A stretch of DNA of 35,059 bases, taken from Treponema sp. Lineage in GTDB: Bacteria > Spirochaetota > Spirochaetia > Treponematales > Breznakiellaceae. Under the pieces are notes generated by a model, which did not search any database, had not been told where the DNA came from, and was given only the letters and a program-made list of their open reading frames with translations. Where the stretch lies: contig JAISCC010000136.1 in assembly GCA_031265845.1 (NCBI GenBank), positions 1 to 35,059 of the forward strand, written 5' to 3'. This document shows, piece by piece, positions 22,669 through 31,027 of this stretch (positions are counted from its first letter, which is position 1; the number at the start of each line of letters is the position of its first letter). Made by a program: the position numbers and the translations under genes.

Positions 22669-23331
22669 TTGTTTCAATCAGTTTCACGGGCGTTTACGGC
22701 ACCCAGCGCAGTGTTAAAATATTTCCGTATCATTATGTTTTTGCTCGCCGCCTCGACGCTTTATGGGCAGGAGGCGGTTGTACAGTATTATATACCGTCT
22801 CTCTTTGGAATCGTTTCAGGGGAAGGCGCCGCCTTCCATCAGTTCAAGCAGGAGGTAAAGAGTCGTTTTCTTATTCCGATTGAAACTAAAATACTCATTT
22901 CTCCCCTGTTTGACACGGTAGGATTCAGCGGGCTTGGTACGATTACCACCTACTTTGAAGATGGAACGTTAGGTTCGTTCAACGTATCGCTGGGCGTGGG
23001 TTTCCACGGGCACAATCTAGCGAAGACATCTTTTCTGCAAGGGCTATTTATTTCGCTGTATCCTTTGTATGAATTTCCTCTTGTTCGGATTCAAGGCGGC
23101 GCTATGGACTATTGGAAAGCGGCTTGTGATATTGGCTTCGGTTTTGATGTCTTTTCAACGTCGTTTTATACAAGTATTTATATGCGAATGGTGTTTTTTG
23201 GGGATGATTCCCATTTCGCCTTGTTTCCTGATTTCGGTCTGACGATTGGCTTACGTTTTAAGGGAAAGTCCGTGCGAAGACAACCCGATAATTACGAACC
23301 CATCAGACCCGCCATAATAAGTTCTAATTGA
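22669..23331 (+). CDS. Predicted outer-membrane beta-barrel-type protein
   Basis: 220 aa from TTG 22669, which has GGAGG five bases upstream. An N-terminal signal region (FRIIMFLLAASTLYGQ) is followed by alternating beta-strand sequence rich in aromatic and Gly residues: TVGFSGLGTITTYFEDGTLG, then SFNVSLGVGFHGHNL, FLQGLFISLYPLYEFPLVRI, FDVFSTSFYTSIYMRMVFFG and ending in FPDFGLTIGLRFKGKS. That pattern resembles small spirochaete outer-membrane barrels; no named family recognised. An ATG at 22735 would give a shorter signal peptide and is a second option. It sits 27 bases past the lipoprotein-extension stop and may be co-transcribed. Confidence 0.7.
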   Translation: MFQSVSRAFTAPSAVLKYFRIIMFLLAASTLYGQEAVVQYYIPSLFGIVSGEGAAFHQFKQEVKSRFLIPIETKILISPLFDTVGFSGLGTITTYFEDGTLGSFNVSLGVGFHGHNLAKTSFLQGLFISLYPLYEFPLVRIQGGAMDYWKAACDIGFGFDVFSTSFYTSIYMRMVFFGDDSHFALFPDFGLTIGLRFKGKSVRRQPDNYEPIRPAIISSN

Positions 23332-23549
23332 AAATGTTTCGGGAAATAGGTATTGTTTTTGTGGCGCCGCCGGAATATTCGAGCGCATGGTTGATAAAAG
23401 CGTCGGAATATAATAAACTAACCACTATTGCGGATGAATCGCTCCAGAGAGCGCAAACGAGTTGCGGCGGAGCGGTGCACTCGCGTATTCAAGCGGCGCG
23501 ATCCGCAGATGCGAAGCGAAGAAAAAGAAACCGGAACGGCGGGGCGCCT

Positions 23550-24191
23550 ATGATTGTTAGAAATTTTGTTGTTTTTGAAGGTGGAGACGGCAGCGGCACC
23601 ACGACTCAGATTGAATTGTTGGAGCGGCGGTTTGAGCGGGAAAAGACGAATAGAACGCTTCCCCGGCTGTGGACTACACGCGAGCCGACGGATGGCGCGA
23701 TAGGCGTTCTCATACGGTCCGCATTGCGGGGCGAGATTGTGTTGCAAGCCGGAACGCTGGCGCGTCTCTTTTCCGCAGATCGCAGCGAGCATGTTTTTGC
23801 CGCGAATGGCGTGATAGACCGTTGCAAACGCGGCGAACTCGTGGTGTCAGACCGGTATGCGCTCTCTTCTCTGGTATATCAGGGCATTGATTGCGGAGAC
23901 GCATTGCCGAAAGCGCTCAATGAGGAGTTTCCCGCGCCGGAAACGCTTTTTTTCTTTGATATTGAGCCGGAAGCCGCCCTGAAACGCATGGAAAACCGGC
24001 GAATTAGGGAAATATTTGAATATCTTGATTTTCAGGTGAAGGCGCGGGAACGGTATAAAGCGTTGTTGCCGTGGCGCGAAGAAAAAGGAACCACGACAAT
24101 CACCATAGACGCGGCGAAAACGCCGGATGCGGTCGCTGAAGATGTGTGGAAAGCCCTGCAAAATGTGAGCCTGTTCAAAGCCCTGCGGTAA
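23550..24191 (+). CDS. tmk: Thymidylate kinase
   Basis: 213 aa, normal length. Phosphorylates dTMP to dTDP in the cytosol. ATG 23550 gives MIVRNFVVFEGGDGSGTTTQ, the expected N terminus. The P-loop reads GGDGSGTTTQ where most bacterial Tmk have GxDGAGKST/TT, so the usual Lys is Thr; I recall similar P-loops in other treponeme Tmk sequences but cannot check. The DRY motif is intact (VVSDRYALSSLVYQG), as are the TTREPT loop and the LID-like RRIREIFEYLDFQVKARERY. An in-frame open stretch upstream to 23328 is Arg-rich and not Tmk-like, so it is excluded. The next gene starts 67 bases later. Confidence 0.9.
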   Translation: MIVRNFVVFEGGDGSGTTTQIELLERRFEREKTNRTLPRLWTTREPTDGAIGVLIRSALRGEIVLQAGTLARLFSADRSEHVFAANGVIDRCKRGELVVSDRYALSSLVYQGIDCGDALPKALNEEFPAPETLFFFDIEPEAALKRMENRRIREIFEYLDFQVKARERYKALLPWREEKGTTTITIDAAKTPDAVAEDVWKALQNVSLFKALR

Positions 24192-24258
24192 CGCAGGCGT
24201 GAAAGCGGCCGTTTTAGGACGGCTCCAAAACAACCGATATATTAAAGAAGGAAACGGT

Positions 24259-24870
24259 ATGGTGAAGAAACGACGCGTCGCTTTTGTTGTATTGGTGACT
24301 TTTCTTTTTTCTGTGGGAATTTCACCGCTGTCCGCCTATTATGTTGAGTATAAGGAACAGTACTACCGGCTGTACCACCTTCATTATATCCAGTATCCCG
24401 ATGACACCATGGAGAATATTCACTGGCTTGAAATGGCGCTCAAAGCCGACTTCGCCAATCCGTTGTATGCCATCGCCTTGATTGAAAACGAGGCGCAGTA
24501 CGAAAAGTACCGCTACCTTTTTATGATGCATCTGAATTTGAAAATGATAGAACAGTACCTGTTTTTAGGAAACAAGTGGAACAAACGGTACGCCTATTTT
24601 TACAACGCGCCGTTTAAGGAGCAGAACCTCAAGAGTCTTGAAACCGCTGAAACATGCTATCGCACGGCGCTTGTCTATTGGAAAGACGCCAAAGAGTGGG
24701 CTGAAAAGGCGCAGGCGCGGAGATTCAGGTTTATTATGCTGGAGCGCGTCCAGTTTTGGCAAGACGAAGCGGGCAGAATAGAACGCAAAGAACTTGATTA
24801 CGAGAAAATCATAAACCGCGAGCTTGCCAACATACAAAAGGTGCGGGAAGAATTTGAAAAGATGCCGTAA
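24259..24870 (+). CDS. Conserved spirochaete-type secreted protein, function unknown
   Basis: 203 aa. Signal peptide MVKKRRVAFVVLVTFLFSVG with likely cleavage after SPLSA. The mature part is rich in Tyr, Trp and charged residues and looks all-helical: YYRLYHLHYIQYPDDTMENI, MALKADFANPLYAIALIENE, LKMIEQYLFLGNKWNKRYAY, and a C-terminal coiled-coil-like RKELDYEKIINRELANIQKV. The regular helices are reminiscent of TPR-like solenoids. I believe it is a conserved spirochaete hypothetical found near tmk, but cannot name it. AAGAAGGAAA precedes ATG 24259. Cell-envelope or flagellar roles are possible; none is shown. Confidence 0.75.
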   Translation: MVKKRRVAFVVLVTFLFSVGISPLSAYYVEYKEQYYRLYHLHYIQYPDDTMENIHWLEMALKADFANPLYAIALIENEAQYEKYRYLFMMHLNLKMIEQYLFLGNKWNKRYAYFYNAPFKEQNLKSLETAETCYRTALVYWKDAKEWAEKAQARRFRFIMLERVQFWQDEAGRIERKELDYEKIINRELANIQKVREEFEKMP

Positions 24871-24923
24871 TGGAACATCCTTGCGGCATTCTTCGCCGTC
24901 ACCCTGGATTGCACCCTAAAAAA

Positions 24924-26195
24924 CTAAAATCTTGTGACTCCACTTACATTAAACGGCGCTACAAATGGCTCCAAACCGGGAAGATCGCTCGTAATAGTAA
25001 CGCCGCCTTCGCACACGTAGGGAACGTTCGCTTTGCGGCTTGCGACCAGCGCTCCTATCTCGCGTATCAGCGGGAACACAGTAATCGTTGCATTGATCGG
25101 TATCACAACCTTCTGATTCGCGTTGACCTCCGTCTTGTTCGGCGTACCGCCGGTCATCCATTCGCTGCCGTTTACGGCAAGCGTATAAGCCAGAGAGTCA
25201 AGATGTATGGCGAAGCTGTTCTTGTTTTCAATCTCGAAACCGATGGTAAAATCAATTTTTGAGTTTCCCGCCAGAAGCCCCTCAAAAATGTTGACATTTC
25301 TCACCGTAATTCCCGTAAACCGGATCGAGGGAGTTTTGAGCAACGGCAGCTTGCCCTCCAGATTATAGGACAAGGTCTCGCCGGCAAAAGCCGGAATTGC
25401 GGCTAAACTGGAAGCAAGCGATAAAACGCCGTCCGCTTCATTCGCGGCGAGCGATGTTTGGAACGACTCATACATGTCCGCATACTTCACGTCCACGTGT
25501 ATTGCGACCGGTGAAACCGAATGCGCGGCAAGCGGCGCGGCGCGTTCAACGCCGCCTTTGGCAAAGGAATTGTTGTCAACCGAATAATCCCAATCTATGT
25601 TCGGGAATGGAAGCTCAAACGCATTGGGATTCTCCACATCAAAACTACAGTTCAGGGTGACGCCGGTAAAATCGATCTTGCCGATGGAGAGCGCCATGCC
25701 GGAAAATCGCGGCGCCTGTAAAAGCGGCGTCTTCCCTTCCACTTCAAACGGCAGTTTTTTTTCTCCAAGGACAGGCAGGTTGAACGCCGCCGTCATCACA
25801 ATGTTGAAGCCGGTTTCTTTCGCTCCATTTTTGGAAGCGTCCTTCACCGAAGCTATCGTGTTGTACAGGTCCGCGTAATCCACATGGAACGGCACGTCTA
25901 CTATGGCGGCGTTTTTCGCCTTGATGACCGTCTCGCTCTCAATGGCGCCGGTTGTCAACGCGACGTCCGCTATAAACAGTTCCCACTCAATACGCGGAAA
26001 CGGTATGGCGACAGGATACGGATTTTCCACCGTGATCTTGCATAGCCCGTCCGCGCCCGTAAAGGCGACTCTCGTTAGTTCCACCGAATCAAGTGAAATA
26101 ACAGGGTCTTTCGCAAGGTCTGTCGTAGAGAGCGATACACAGGTACACAGGCTTATGATTAGGATGAACATCATTAAAAAATGTGTTCTTTTCAT
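24924..26195 (-). CDS. Lipoprotein with three LEA14/WHy domains
   Basis: 423 aa. MKRTHFLMMFILIISLCTCV is an export signal whose Cys residues suggest a relaxed spirochaetal lipobox. Three ~130-residue repeats follow, each opening with a strand such as LTRVAFTGADGLCKITVENP, IDFTGVTLNCSFDVENPNAF or VNIFEGLLAGNSKIDFTIGF, with the ENPN/ENKN turn and a closing phrase of the type …VPFHVDYADLYNTI. This is the late-embryogenesis-abundant LEA14/water-stress-and-hypersensitive-response (WHy) fold, a fibronectin-like barrel. Likely envelope-located, perhaps desiccation or osmotic protection or lipid transport; function in spirochaetes is unclear. ATG 26195 has GGGGAG upstream; 93 bases behind serS on the same strand. 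Confidence 0.82.
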   Translation of the reverse strand: MKRTHFLMMFILIISLCTCVSLSTTDLAKDPVISLDSVELTRVAFTGADGLCKITVENPYPVAIPFPRIEWELFIADVALTTGAIESETVIKAKNAAIVDVPFHVDYADLYNTIASVKDASKNGAKETGFNIVMTAAFNLPVLGEKKLPFEVEGKTPLLQAPRFSGMALSIGKIDFTGVTLNCSFDVENPNAFELPFPNIDWDYSVDNNSFAKGGVERAAPLAAHSVSPVAIHVDVKYADMYESFQTSLAANEADGVLSLASSLAAIPAFAGETLSYNLEGKLPLLKTPSIRFTGITVRNVNIFEGLLAGNSKIDFTIGFEIENKNSFAIHLDSLAYTLAVNGSEWMTGGTPNKTEVNANQKVVIPINATITVFPLIREIGALVASRKANVPYVCEGGVTITSDLPGLEPFVAPFNVSGVTRF

Positions 26196-26288
26196 GTTTT
26201 TTCTCCCCAAACTCGCTTTATTCGCAACAGGGGCTAAGGTCCCGCATAGCGGCGCTGAATTTCTATCCAATTTTATTCCGCTTTCCCG

Positions 26289-27563
26289 TTATTTTCTCTT
26301 TATTATTTCAAACCCGCAGTATGGGACAAGCGCTTTGGGAAGCCGCACCGACCCATCTTCCTGCTGAAAATTCTCCAGGACAGCGACAATCGCTCTTGAG
26401 ACGGCTATAGCCGTGCCGTTGAGCATGTGCACGAACTTATTTTTGCCGTCATCATCCTTGTATTTGACATTGAGCCGCCGCGCCTGATAGTCGGTGCAGT
26501 TCGAAGTTGAGGTCACTTCCCCCCACTCGCCGCCGCCTCGTCCGGGCATCCACGCTTCAAGGTCCCACTTGCGGTATGCGGGCGCGCCAAGATCGCCGGT
26601 GCAGGTGTCGACAACCCGGAAGGGTATTTCAAGACCGGAGAAAATCTCCTCTTCAACGGAGCGCAGATGCTCGTGGATCCCATCCGATTCTTCCGGCAGG
26701 CAACACACGAACATTTCCAGCTTGGTGAATTGATGAACGCGGTACAACCCTTTGGAGAACTGTCCGGCGGATCCGGCTTCCCGCCTGAAACAATGGGAAA
26801 GCCCCGCCATTTTAAGCGGAAGCTTGTCCTTTGCGATGATCGTGTTGGCATAATAGCCGCCCAGCGTGATTTCGGCGGTTCCCACAAGGCAGGCGCGTTC
26901 TCCTTCAAGGGCGTACACATTGGATTCGGCGCCTCGCGGATTAAAGCCTATGCCTTCAAGTATGTCTTCTTTGGCGATATCGGGCGTAATGAATGGGGTG
27001 AAGCCCTTTTTTTGCAGAATATCCAGGGCGTAACGCACAAGCCCCAGTTCCAGAAACACGCCTTCGTTTTTAAGGTAGTAAAATTTGACGCCGGAAACCT
27101 TGGCGGCTGACTCAAAGTCGATGATGTCCAACTCCTGCCCAAGCTGCGCATGATCTTTGGGCGCAAAGCCGAATTTCACCGGTTCCCCTACGCGCTTGAC
27201 TTCCAGATTGTCCTTGTCTTCCTTGCCGATTGGGGCGTCAGGATGCGCCATATTGGGGATGCGGCGGGCTTCGGCGCTCAAATCCGCTTCTACTTTCGCC
27301 AGTTCCGCTTCGGTTCCGGCGATGTCTTCTTTGAGTTTCTTGCCGTCTTCAATAAGACCGGCGCGTGTTTCGCTCTCCAGTTTGCCCTTCATGGCGTCCG
27401 CGTTTGCGTTCCGCCGCTGCTGCAACTGCTGAAGCGCGGCGGTCAGTTCCGCGCGACGGCGGCAAAGGGACGCGACCGCGTCAGCGTCCGCTCTCATAAA
27501 TCGGGCGGCGATGTTTTCTTTAACCGCCGGGAGGTTTTCTACAATGAAACGATAGTCTAGCAT
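26289..27563 (-). CDS. serS: Seryl-tRNA synthetase
   Basis: 424 aa, the typical bacterial length. Charges tRNA(Ser), and tRNA(Sec) where present. An N-terminal long antiparallel coiled coil (LCRRRAELTAALQQLQQRRN … EDIAGTEAELAKVEADLSAE) clamps the tRNA arm. The class II core has TAEITLGGYYANTI, motif 2 as HCFRREAGSAG followed by FTKLEMFV, and motif 3 in NGTAIAVSRAIVAVLENFQ. The start MLDYRFIVENLPAVKENIAA is standard for the family; the ribosome site is poor. Divergent from tig, with ~235 bases between them. Confidence 0.97.
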   Translation of the reverse strand: MLDYRFIVENLPAVKENIAARFMRADADAVASLCRRRAELTAALQQLQQRRNANADAMKGKLESETRAGLIEDGKKLKEDIAGTEAELAKVEADLSAEARRIPNMAHPDAPIGKEDKDNLEVKRVGEPVKFGFAPKDHAQLGQELDIIDFESAAKVSGVKFYYLKNEGVFLELGLVRYALDILQKKGFTPFITPDIAKEDILEGIGFNPRGAESNVYALEGERACLVGTAEITLGGYYANTIIAKDKLPLKMAGLSHCFRREAGSAGQFSKGLYRVHQFTKLEMFVCCLPEESDGIHEHLRSVEEEIFSGLEIPFRVVDTCTGDLGAPAYRKWDLEAWMPGRGGGEWGEVTSTSNCTDYQARRLNVKYKDDDGKNKFVHMLNGTAIAVSRAIVAVLENFQQEDGSVRLPKALVPYCGFEIIKRK

Positions 27564-27648
27564 AGGGTAATTCTACCAATAGCCGGAGAATGTTTCAAGG
27601 GGAATGGAGCGGCATGCCGGTCATCGCGCTGTTGCGAGCCGGAGTTTT

Positions 27649-27673
27649 GCTCACGCCTAAAAAAAACGTGAGC
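27649..27673. other. Inverted repeat in the serS-tig intergenic region
   Basis: GCTCACG and CGTGAGC (7-bp perfect arms) surround an 11-base loop that includes an A8 run. It lies 24 bases before the tig promoter -35. It could be a regulatory hairpin or protein site; it is not a standard terminator since no T tract follows either arm. Confidence 0.35.
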
Positions 27674-27696
27674 GTCCCGCGTCTCTTCGCCTGATA

Positions 27697-27725
27697 TTGA
27701 CGTTCTTTTCAAAATTTTGTATACT
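27697..27725 (+). promoter_or_regulatory. Sigma-70-type promoter of tig
   Basis: TTGACG (27697-27702), 17-bp spacer, TATACT (27720-27725). It gives an untranslated leader of about 67 bases before the GTG of tig and probably drives tig-clpP-clpX-lon. No heat-shock CIRCE element (TTAGCACTC) was seen. Confidence 0.65.
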
Positions 27726-27798
27726 ACTATATGAGCTTTTCCAAACAGCGCAATGTTTGAAAACTCATGCCTAAAATTTTATATACAAGAGGAAATTC

Positions 27799-29169
27799 GT
27801 GACCATATCAAAAGAAATCACCCGTCTTGAACATTCCCGTATAAAACTGGTTGTTTCTATCGGAAAAGAAGATGTCGCATTGGAATATGACGCTATTCTA
27901 AATGATTTTAGTAAAGATATTCAAATTCCAGGTTTCAGAAAGGGGAAAGTCCCAAAAAATGTGATTGAACGCAAATTCGGAGCGGCGCTTGTAAGCGATA
28001 TTACCGGACATATTGTTGAACGCGCAATAGAAACCGTTTTTCAAGAAGAGTCCTTCCCCAAGGAAGATATGCCGCTCGCCTATTCAACGCCCGCTCTTGA
28101 AGGCGAGCCTTCAAATGTTACTGTGGGCGAGGATTACACGTTTGCCGTAACCTACGATGTGTTCCCAAAAATCGCGCTGGGGCGGTACGAGGGGCTTGAA
28201 ATTGAGACTCCTGACGTCCGCATTACGGATGAGGATGTCGCCCGCGAGTTGGAGGCGGTGCGCGAGCGGAACGCCGTTGTCCTTGACAAAGACGACGCCG
28301 CGCCTGCGGCGAAAGGCGATGTAGCCACAGTGAACTACTGCGAGCTGACCGCCGAAGGCGAGGTTGAGAAAGGCTCGGAGCGCGAGGGCTTCGCGTTTAC
28401 CATTGGCAGCGGACGCAATGTTTTCAAATTTGACGATGATCTCACCGGTTTGAAAAAAGGCGAGACCAAGGATATTGAAAAAGCCTATGCGGAAGACTTT
28501 GAGGACAAGGAATTGGCCGGAAAAACCAAGAACATCCGTGTTACGCTCACCAACCTGAAAGAAAAAAAACTGCCTGATCTGGACGATGAGTTGGCGCAAG
28601 ATGTTGACGAGAAGTTCAAAACTCTGGACGATCTCAAGAACAGCGTCAGGGAGCGGCTTGAGCATAATCTTGAGCATCGCTTGAAAACCATCAAGATCAA
28701 TGCGTTGCTGGAAAAAATAATGGAAAATACGCCGATTGACATTCCTGAAGCCATGATCCGCGTGCAGCTTGACGCCCAATGGCGGAATTTCGCCCGTCAG
28801 TTGAACATGCCTGTTGACGCGGTCAAGGAGAACATTGCGAAATCAGAGAAGGGGCTTGATGAATTTGAAGCGCTCTGGCGGCCCGAGGCGACGAAGGCGC
28901 TCCACTCACGCCTTGTCATTGAAACGCTGATAAAAGATTTGAATATTGAAGCGGCGGAAGAAGATGTTGAAAAAGAACTTGAACATCAGGCGTCGCATGG
29001 CGGACAGAGTCTTGATGAAGTCAAAAAAATCTACGAACAGGAAAACATGAAGTCCTATCTTGAGGATGACGTTAAAGAAAGCAAATTGTTTGATCTCCTG
29101 CTCTCGAAAAACACCGTCAAAAGCGGCGGCGAGAAGGACTATCTCACGATCATGGAAGAAAAAGGATAA
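27799..29169 (+). CDS. tig: Trigger factor, ribosome-associated chaperone
   Basis: 456 aa. Binds the ribosome exit tunnel and folds nascent chains. The N-terminal ribosome-binding domain contains the signature IPGFRKGKVPKNVIERKFG (family GFRxGKxP). The FKBP-type PPIase domain spans ~165-250 (GDVATVNYCELTAEGEVEKG, FKFDDDLTGLKKGETKDI), and the helical C-terminal chaperone domain follows (IPEAMIRVQLDAQWRNFARQ). GTG 27799 is the start, with GAGGAAA upstream. It opens the conserved tig-clpP-clpX-lon block; clpP starts 3 bases after its stop. Confidence 0.97.
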   Translation: MTISKEITRLEHSRIKLVVSIGKEDVALEYDAILNDFSKDIQIPGFRKGKVPKNVIERKFGAALVSDITGHIVERAIETVFQEESFPKEDMPLAYSTPALEGEPSNVTVGEDYTFAVTYDVFPKIALGRYEGLEIETPDVRITDEDVARELEAVRERNAVVLDKDDAAPAAKGDVATVNYCELTAEGEVEKGSEREGFAFTIGSGRNVFKFDDDLTGLKKGETKDIEKAYAEDFEDKELAGKTKNIRVTLTNLKEKKLPDLDDELAQDVDEKFKTLDDLKNSVRERLEHNLEHRLKTIKINALLEKIMENTPIDIPEAMIRVQLDAQWRNFARQLNMPVDAVKENIAKSEKGLDEFEALWRPEATKALHSRLVIETLIKDLNIEAAEEDVEKELEHQASHGGQSLDEVKKIYEQENMKSYLEDDVKESKLFDLLLSKNTVKSGGEKDYLTIMEEKG

Positions 29170-29172
29170 TCA

Positions 29173-29787
29173 ATGCATGAACAAATGAACAGCCTTGTGC
29201 CTATTGTCGTCGAGCAAACGGGCATGGGGGAACGCTCTTACGACATCTACTCGCGGTTGCTTAAAGACAGGATTGTATTTCTTGACGGCGAAATCACCGA
29301 TCTTTCCGCGGATTTGGTGGTGGCGCAGCTTCTGTTCTTGGATGGGCAGGACACGGAAAAGGACATCAACCTGTACATCAATTCACCGGGCGGGTCGGTA
29401 ACCGCCGGATTAGCCGTCTATGACACCATGCAGTATGTAAAAAGCGATGTACAGACCATTTGCATTGGTCAGGCGGCGAGCATGGCGGCGCTCATTCTGA
29501 CTGCGGGCGCCCGGGGCAAGCGCATGGTGTTGCCGTCTTCGCGGGTGCTGATTCACCAGCCGTGGGGTGGCGCGCGCGGTCAGGCTTTGGATATTGGGAT
29601 TCAATCAAAAGAGATCGTCAGATTGAAGAAATTGACTATTGAGATTTTTGCGCGCCATACCGGCAAGGACATCGAAAAGGTCGCGTCGGATATGGAGCGG
29701 GATTTTTACATGCTGGCGGACGACGCTGTGGCATACGGCATAGCGGATTCTATTTTGAGAAGGGAGAAAAATGGCAAGGCTTCGTAG
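29173..29787 (+). CDS. clpP: ATP-dependent Clp protease proteolytic subunit
   Basis: 204 aa. Forms the two-ring tetradecameric peptidase chamber used by ClpX. The catalytic triad is visible: Ser in [14 protein letters not shown], His in [14 protein letters not shown] and Asp in [17 protein letters not shown]. The N-terminal [20 protein letters not shown] matches the axial-loop region, and [19 protein letters not shown] the substrate channel. AAGGA precedes ATG 29173. The end overlaps clpX by 17 bases, so expression is coupled. Confidence 0.97.
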   Translation: MHEQMNSLVPIVVEQTGMGERSYDIYSRLLKDRIVFLDGEITDLSADLVVAQLLFLDGQDTEKDINLYINSPGGSVTAGLAVYDTMQYVKSDVQTICIGQAASMAALILTAGARGKRMVLPSSRVLIHQPWGGARGQALDIGIQSKEIVRLKKLTIEIFARHTGKDIEKVASDMERDFYMLADDAVAYGIADSILRREKNGKAS

Positions 29788-31027
29788 CAGTGGGCGGGAA
29801 GAAAACACATGCTCTTTTTGCGGGAAAAGCGGCGATATATCACGGCGGCTTATAGCAGGACCGCGTGACATTTACATTTGCAATGAATGTATAGAATTAT
29901 GCAACGCCATTCTTCTTGATGAAGTTGGCGAGGCTTCATCAAAGTTTACCGAAGAAATTCCGGTTCCCAGGGAAATCAAGGAGTATCTCGATCAATTCGT
30001 GATAGGGCAGGACAGCGCGAAGAAGGCGTTGTCCGTTGCGGTATACAACCACTACAAGCGCATAGCGAATCCCGGAAAAGAAACCGGCGATGTTGAAATT
30101 GAAAAATCCAATGTGTTGCTCATAGGTCCAACCGGCACCGGAAAGACGTTGCTTGCGAAAACTTTGGCGCGCAAGCTCAAGGTTCCATACGCCATTGTTG
30201 ACGCCACCACCCTTACCGAAGCGGGATACGTGGGCGAAGACGTGGAAAACATCCTTCTCAAGCTCATCCAAAACGCGGGCAACAACATAGCGGCGGCTGA
30301 ACGGGGCATTGTGTACATTGACGAGATCGACAAAATCGCCCGCAAGGGAGAGAACATCTCCATTACGCGGGATGTTTCCGGCGAAGGCGTACAGCAGGCG
30401 TTGCTTAAAATAATAGAAGGAACCGTGGCCTCGGTGCCGCCGCAGGGCGGACGCAAGCATCCGAATCAAGAAATGCTCCGCATTGACACCACAAACATCC
30501 TGTTTATCTGCGGCGGGGCTTTTGTGGGGCTAGATAAAATCATCGAACAGCGGGTTGTGCAGCGGCCATTGGGCTTTGGCGCGGATATCACCGACCGTTC
30601 GGAGAAAAACCTCAAGGAATTGTACGACGCCCTTCACCCTGATGATCTTATTCATTTCGGCATGATACCGGAATTTATCGGAAGGCTTCCCATTGCCGTA
30701 AGCCTTGACGAGCTTAAACTTGATGATCTCAAACGAATCATCACCGAGCCGAAAAACGCCATTGTCAAGCAGTACCAAGCGTCCATGTCGTTTGACGATG
30801 TACAACTTGAATTTACCGAAGAAGCCATTAACGCCATCGCCGGCACCGCCATCAAACAGAAAACCGGCGCGCGCGGCATTCGCTCTATTGTGGAAAAACT
30901 CTTGACCGACATCATGTTTGAAATTCCCTCAATGCGGGGACGGGAACACATGAAGGTTGTCATCACAAAAAATACGGTGGAAAAACTAACGCCGCCCGAG
31001 ATTATTTCTATTCAGAAAAGCGCATGA
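29771..31027 (+). CDS. clpX: ATP-dependent Clp protease ATP-binding subunit ClpX
   Basis: 418 aa. Unfolds substrates and feeds them to ClpP. The N-terminal zinc-binding domain has the four Cys in CSFCGKSGD and CNECIELC. The AAA+ module has Walker [16 protein letters not shown], the pore motif [11 protein letters not shown], Walker [12 protein letters not shown], and sensor and Arg-finger regions up to [26 protein letters not shown] precedes ATG 29771, inside clpP. TGA overlaps the ATG of lon (ATGA). Confidence 0.98.
   Translation: MARLRSSGREENTCSFCGKSGDISRRLIAGPRDIYICNECIELCNAILLDEVGEASSKFTEEIPVPREIKEYLDQFVIGQDSAKKALSVAVYNHYKRIANPGKETGDVEIEKSNVLLIGPTGTGKTLLAKTLARKLKVPYAIVDATTLTEAGYVGEDVENILLKLIQNAGNNIAAAERGIVYIDEIDKIARKGENISITRDVSGEGVQQALLKIIEGTVASVPPQGGRKHPNQEMLRIDTTNILFICGGAFVGLDKIIEQRVVQRPLGFGADITDRSEKNLKELYDALHPDDLIHFGMIPEFIGRLPIAVSLDELKLDDLKRIITEPKNAIVKQYQASMSFDDVQLEFTEEAINAIAGTAIKQKTGARGIRSIVEKLLTDIMFEIPSMRGREHMKVVITKNTVEKLTPPEIISIQKSA

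Noticed and set aside
23328..23549. 74-codon N-terminal extension of tmk
   Set aside because: Arg-rich, no Tmk similarity, and the ATG at 23550 gives exactly the family N terminus.
27649..27673. Terminator between serS and tig
   Set aside because: Perfect stem but no T tract after it on either strand; both genes also start, rather than end, around it.
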